Shown one piece after another: positions 60,797 through 64,000 of a stretch of DNA of 64,000 nt. The position numbers and the translations under genes were made by a program. The notes beneath the pieces were generated by a model. That model did no database searches. It worked only from the letters and a program-made list of their open reading frames with translations, and was not told where the DNA came from. Source of the DNA: a bacterium BMS3Abin14 (lineage in GTDB: Bacteria; BMS3Abin14); assembly GCA_002897695.1 (NCBI GenBank), contig BDTG01000039.1, positions 16,817 through 80,816 on the forward strand, in the 5' to 3' direction. Every line of letters begins with the position of its first letter. The first letter of the stretch is position 1.

Positions 60797-60930
60797 TCAC
60801 TTGCCACGTCGTAGTCACCGATTTGTGTGACAAAGGCAGGTCCCTGCTGAATCCAGGCTGTGCACGAGATTGCTTCGCATCGTATCGGCTTCCACCTTCG
60901 CGTAAAGCTTCGGCGGACAAGCGCAATGAC
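60797..60930. repeat. Copy of the 'gccacgtcg..gtcaccga..gtgtgac' repeat plus REP fragment
   Basis: Bases 60797-60850 match 57100-57150 closely. Bases 60875-60930 ('ttccaccttcgcgtaaagcttcggcggacaagcgcaatgaca') match the inside of the MITE at 17950-17998. Confidence 0.65.
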
Positions 60931-61038
60931 ACCTTTCCCCCATGCGCCCACGCTCCGCGTCCTCGTGTCTGCCTTTTCGCCCTTCCCCCTATCGCCCATA
61001 GCCTATAGCCTATTGCCCATAACCCATAGCCTGCTCTT

Positions 61039-62262
61039 TCAGGAAAGGATCATTCCCAACGGTATTGCCCACAGTCGTTTCCCCAACCGGACCGCACTGT
61101 CACCGTTGTAGGCCAGTATCGCAGCCGTGCATTGGGGAGTTTTCCCGAGAAACGTTTTGAGGCCGGACAGTTCCCTTTCGCCCCATCTCGTTCCGGATTT
61201 AATCTCGAGGGCGATGCATTTTCCGCCGTCCTCAATGACAAAATCCACCTCATGCCTGCCCTGGATATGCCAGAAACCAAGTTCCGCGTCAGGCCAGAAG
61301 GAATCGATCAGGCCCGCCAGGTTCTGCGCCATGTACGTTTCTAACAACGCTCCCTTGAACGGCACCCCGCCTTCAATATCGAAATTCCTGATCCCGGCGA
61401 GATGGCAGGCAAGCCCGGAGTCACTGACGTACATCTTAGGCGACTTGATCAGCCTGGAAGACCGGTTTCTCAGGTAGGGAAAGACACGTCGGATCACGAA
61501 AGAGGCCTCGAGAATGGACAGATACCGTGTTGCGGTAGCCGCCTTCAATCGGGCGTCGCGGCCAAGTCGGCTCGGGCTCAGCAGCTGCCCGGTCCTCAGG
61601 GCGGCCAGGTGCAGGAGGTTCCTGAAGGGGATCACGTTCCCCATCCGGCTGAACTCCCCTATGTCCCGTTCGAGATAGGTCTGCTCGAACCCCTTGAACC
61701 AGAATCCCGCGTCTTCAATCTGACGCAGGCATACGGAAGGCATCCCGCCCGTCAGCACCTCTTTCCATTCCACCGGGGCCGCTTTAACGTCCGGGACTTC
61801 CCGCTTATGGAAAAACTCCAGGAGGAATGGACTTTCGCCCGGCTTCCCCGTGATTTCCCGACGGGTAAACGGATGAAGGGTAAAATAGACGGCCCTGCCG
61901 GCGAGTGTTTCCTGCACGCCCTTGAGCATGGAAAAGTTCGCCGAACCGGACAGGAGAAACCGTCCCGGCGTTCTCTCCTCGTCCACAGCCTTCTTTATCG
62001 CAGTAAGAATCTCCGGGCACTTTTGGGCCTCGTCTATGGTTATCAGCTCACGTGACCGCACAAAACCGTCCGGGTCTTCCCGGGCCGCCGCCAGCTGAGC
62101 AAAATCATCAAAACTGACATAATCCCTCTCTCTCAGAGAAGGATCCATCTTCAGCATGGTGCTCTTGCCCGTCTGCCTCATGCCGGTAACAACAACGACC
62201 GGCATTGATCTGAGGGCCCTTCCGATCAGCGGAACGATATCTCTGGGGTAATAGTTTGTCAT
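61039..62262 (-). CDS. AAA-family ATPase with DUF4143 domain
   Basis: A 407-residue protein. Walker A is VVVTGMRQTGKSTMLKM (about residues 22-38), Walker B is LITIDEAQKCPEIL, and the sensor is FLLSGSANFSMLKGV. The DUF4143 half has SPKMYVSDSGLACHLAGI and GRHEVDFVIEDGGKCIALEIKSG (E-V-D..E-I-K nuclease-like motif). Third member of this family in 11 kb. Confidence 0.88.
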   Translation of the reverse strand: MTNYYPRDIVPLIGRALRSMPVVVVTGMRQTGKSTMLKMDPSLRERDYVSFDDFAQLAAAREDPDGFVRSRELITIDEAQKCPEILTAIKKAVDEERTPGRFLLSGSANFSMLKGVQETLAGRAVYFTLHPFTRREITGKPGESPFLLEFFHKREVPDVKAAPVEWKEVLTGGMPSVCLRQIEDAGFWFKGFEQTYLERDIGEFSRMGNVIPFRNLLHLAALRTGQLLSPSRLGRDARLKAATATRYLSILEASFVIRRVFPYLRNRSSRLIKSPKMYVSDSGLACHLAGIRNFDIEGGVPFKGALLETYMAQNLAGLIDSFWPDAELGFWHIQGRHEVDFVIEDGGKCIALEIKSGTRWGERELSGLKTFLGKTPQCTAAILAYNGDSAVRLGKRLWAIPLGMILS

Positions 62263-62323
62263 AATACGTCACAGCGTAATGGCATTATGACACCACGTCA
62301 AGTGGTTAAGAACGTTCAACGGT

Positions 62324-62602
62324 TCAACGGTGATATGGTCGCGAAAAGTCCATTACTGGCCGCTGATGAACGCTGCGCTCCGCGGGCCCCAGATGCCAGA
62401 GTCCAGAGGGCAAAGTCCAGAGAGCGTAGTCCAGAGTCCAGAGAACGCGGCGACGGAAGTCCGAAGAACGAAGGGGGGTCCCCGCCTTCTCCAGTGAGGT
62501 GCGGATATCACCGACCTGGTAGTCTAAAAAGCGTTCAAGCACTGACTCCGGCTGCTGTTTGATAATGTAGATGCAGATGTTGGTGTCGAGCATCAGCTTC
62601 AT
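62324..62602 (-). pseudogene. vapC: VapC (PIN-domain) toxin, truncated by repeats
   Basis: Residues 1-33 read MKLMLDTNICIYIIKQQPES... with the first catalytic Asp. After about residue 33 the frame enters repeat DNA ('ggcgggg..cgttcttcgg' followed by gtccaga heptamers), giving proline/arginine/leucine-rich nonsense. The other catalytic acids are missing, so it cannot be an active PIN nuclease. The ATG overlaps the vapB stop. Confidence 0.82.
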
Positions 62603-62829
62603 CAGAAGCTCTCCCGCTTGTCAGGTTCCGGTTGGGATCGTTCGGACATGAAGTCCCGGGAAAACTTTTTCAGGCTGCCGAAAAGGACATCCCAGGAATT
62701 ACTGCGGGGAATGAGATATACGACATGGCCGCTTTTCTTGATAAAGACTTCAGTGTCGTCAAACCGGAATTCCTTAGGCAGGCGTACCGCCTGACTTTGA
62801 CCATTTTTGAAGATTTTCGCTGTTTTCAT
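62602..62829 (-). CDS. vapB: VapB/AbrB-type antitoxin
   Basis: A 75-residue protein with an N-terminal SpoVT/AbrB DNA-binding fold: TAKIFKNGQSQAVRLPKEFRF (the N-G-x-S-Q-A-V-R-L-P signature). The C-terminal tail would bind VapC. GGAGG lies before ATG 62829. A perfect inverted repeat 22 bases upstream is a likely operator. Its toxin partner is truncated, so it is now an orphan antitoxin. Confidence 0.88.
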   Translation of the reverse strand: MKTAKIFKNGQSQAVRLPKEFRFDDTEVFIKKSGHVVYLIPRSNSWDVLFGSLKKFSRDFMSERSQPEPDKRESF

Positions 62830-62850
62830 TCTACACCTCCACACGCAATT

Positions 62851-62877
62851 AAAGTATATACTTAACATATATACTTT
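62851..62877 (-). promoter_or_regulatory. vapBC operator
   Basis: AAAGTATATA-cttaaca-TATATACTTT is a perfect 10-bp inverted repeat with a 7-base spacer, upstream of vapB. AbrB-type VapB proteins usually bind such sites. Confidence 0.7.
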
Positions 62878-63188
62878 GATGGGTGTCATGGCAAGGAGAA
62901 AAGAAGGTTTGGGAATTTACCTCAAACTTTCCTTTTCCCCACGCTACCGCCATCAGGGTGAAAAGCTTCATCCTGGAAGCAATGATTTTAAACCTTATTT
63001 ACCGCTGATTTTCGCTGATAAACCTAACTGCAATCCATTACCCAAGATGCCGTTGATCCTTGGTGCCCGGGATTAAAGGCCACTTTCATCCAGGGCTCAA
63101 GGGAGGGGAAGTTCTTAAGATTGGCTGTCTTTCCCGTTGCCTATAGCCCATCGCCTATCGCCTCTAGCCTGCTCTTTTCCCGTAAAAG
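62878..63188. other. Spacer with repeat fragments
   Basis: Bases 62980-63020 are a decayed 'gattttaaaccttatttaccgctgat' copy. Bases 63128-63178 are a heptamer array of GCCTATA/GCCCATC/GCCTATC/GCCTCTA type. No gene seen. Confidence 0.55.
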
Positions 63189-63698
63189 TCAGCAGGCCGC
63201 AACCAGGTTCAGGGGTATTTGCACTTCTACGAAGCGGTTCAGGAGCTCCATCAGAATGAGCACCCGTTCCTCACCGCTCATGCGCCGGAAAACCCCCTCC
63301 AGATCCCTCATGGGGCCTTCGACAACCCGGATTCTCTGCTCGGGACAAAAGGGCGCCCCGGGGTTCGACTCGCACAGTATGACCCCGTTGTCGTCCTCAT
63401 TCCCTTTGAGACCGGCTATCACCTCACCCGGGACCTGCGGATAATATGGACCGAAACTGACGGCGCCGATGGCCCCATAGGTGCCGGCAATGGAGACCCA
63501 GTTCCGCTCATGTGGCGCCAGGCTCAGGAACAGGTATCCGGGAAAAAACGGCCTCGACACCCAGCATTTTTTCCGGGCATGGCTCGTGAGCGACAACGTC
63601 CGGGGAAGGTAGGTCTCGTACCCCTGACGTTCGAACTGCTCTTTGGCGTAGCATTCTTTTCTGGGTTTGGTTCGGACCGCGTACCATCTTTTCCCCAT
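63189..63698 (-). CDS. NusG-like antiterminator (RfaH/UpxY type)
   Basis: A 169-residue protein. WYAVRTKPRKECYAKEQFER (residues 5-24) and FPGYLFLSLAPHERNW are the NusG N-terminal domain; the KOW domain appears as GQRIRVVEGPMRDLEGVFRRM-like sequence near residue 125. Such specialised NusG paralogues bind RNA polymerase and allow transcription through long polysaccharide operons. GGGGA precedes ATG 63698. With the BY-kinase tail on the same strand, it probably belongs to an exopolysaccharide or O-antigen locus. Confidence 0.88.
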   Translation of the reverse strand: MGKRWYAVRTKPRKECYAKEQFERQGYETYLPRTLSLTSHARKKCWVSRPFFPGYLFLSLAPHERNWVSIAGTYGAIGAVSFGPYYPQVPGEVIAGLKGNEDDNGVILCESNPGAPFCPEQRIRVVEGPMRDLEGVFRRMSGEERVLILMELLNRFVEVQIPLNLVAAC

Positions 63699-63932
63699 CA
63701 GCAGATCCCCCGTAGTGTCAAAAAAAGTCCAGAGTCCAGAGTCCAGAGTTTCAGGTTCTTCGATACCTCGGTACTGCCACCCCTCCTGTCTCTGACACCG
63801 GGGGGTCGCTGGTCACTGCGAGGCCGATCCCTGTAATGACTTCGCTGGTCGTTGAACATTGTTTTTGGGTCTGCTTTACCCATAGCCCATTGCCCATTGC
63901 CTGCTTTTCCCCTCTGGACTCTGGACTATTAT
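63699..63932. other. Spacer with heptamer arrays
   Basis: Bases 63725-63749 are a 'gtccagagtccagagtccagag' 7-bp array. Bases 63880-63902 are 'ccatagcccattgcccattgcc'. Bases 63912-63928 are 'ctctggactctggac'. No gene seen. Confidence 0.6.
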
Positions 63933-64000
63933 TTAATACCCATATCCGCCGTACTTGTACCCGTATTTTCCGGGTTGTTTTATGGCGTTCACGACCAGGC
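63933..64000 (-). CDS. C-terminal end of a BY-kinase (CpsD/Wzc-like), partial
   Basis: Read on the minus strand the last 21 codons give LVVNAIKQPGKYGYKYGGYGY and a TAA stop. The tyrosine-rich tail and the preceding hydrophobic V-V-N strand are typical of bacterial tyrosine autokinases that control polysaccharide chain length. Only the end is in the window, so the call rests on the tail and the neighbouring RfaH-like gene. Confidence 0.6.
   Translation of the reverse strand, partial: LVVNAIKQPGKYGYKYGGYGY

Noticed and set aside
62390..62450. CRISPR array
   Set aside because: The repeats are 7-bp words without unique spacers of constant length, and no cas gene is present.
49633..62602. The two VapC fragments as halves of one split gene
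   Set aside because: The N-terminal fragment belongs to an AbrB-type vapBC pair and the C-terminal fragment to a different PIN subfamily, and they are 13 kb apart in opposite orientation.

Overview
The window looks like a chromosomal piece of an anaerobic or microaerophilic Gram-negative bacterium, most likely a member of the former Deltaproteobacteria (Desulfobacterota/Desulfuromonadota-like). The argument rests on synteny and is not a taxonomic proof. The block tilS-ftsH-folP-cdaA-cdaR-glmM-pdxJ-acpS-nnr-CBS-tsaE and the block surE-pcm-DedA-nlpD-rpoS resemble the order seen in Geobacter-like genomes. Mla-type outer-membrane lipid transport, a PqiC-like lipoprotein and an RpoS-type sigma factor point to a diderm. 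A flavodiiron protein, an aldehyde:ferredoxin oxidoreductase and a rubrerythrin-like ferritin point to anaerobic life.

Layout. 0-2.8 kb: end of an SDR gene, a lycopene-cyclase-domain membrane protein, an isoprenylcysteine-methyltransferase-like protein and a SAM methyltransferase. 2.8-7.4 kb: metal/metalloid region with arsR-acr3, cfa, and a second ArsR repressor with a SO_0444-type permease; both repressors have a visible dyad operator. 7.7-13.4 kb: acetamidase/formamidase, an Mla/Pqi lipid-transport operon (mlaE-mlaF-mlaD-pqiC) and a flavodoxin-like reductase. 13.7-15.5 kb: a compact cytochrome b6-like operon with no Rieske gene beside it. 15.7-23.6 kb: flavodiiron protein, beta-carbonic anhydrase, Nramp-like transporter, ferredoxin, AOR and a second formamidase-family gene. 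24.2-47.3 kb: a long, almost entirely minus-strand housekeeping stretch covering the initiator tRNA, truA, ecfT, asd, an aminotransferase, tsaE, nnr, acpS, pdxJ, glmM, the c-di-AMP pair, folP, ftsH, tilS, a ferritin-like gene, rpoS, nlpD, a DedA protein, pcm, surE, galE and a WecA/TagO-like transferase. Many genes overlap by ATGA and are probably co-transcribed. 47.5-62.9 kb: an accessory islet crowded with small toxin-antitoxin genes (two or three RelE systems, BrnTA, VapBC, four MNT/HEPN pairs), three AAA-DUF4143 ATPases and hflKC. Many of these small genes are broken, chimeric or duplicated. 63.2-64 kb: a NusG/RfaH-like antiterminator and the tyrosine-rich tail of a BY-kinase, which announce a polysaccharide locus beyond the right edge.

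The most unusual feature is the intergenic DNA. A roughly 147-bp element made of five consecutive hairpins occurs complete or in pieces at about ten sites in both orientations, and three pieces touch stop codons. A 245-bp MITE-like element with 23-bp inverted ends lies beside the carbonic anhydrase gene. REP-like 'cattgcgag' elements, a 45-50-bp '..gaatgactttaa..ccgctgat' family and degenerate arrays with 7-8-bp periodicity fill most gaps, especially after 47 kb, where they sit at the broken ends of toxin genes. This suggests repeat-mediated decay and shuffling of the toxin-antitoxin islet. All function calls come from reading motifs by eye; no search was run.
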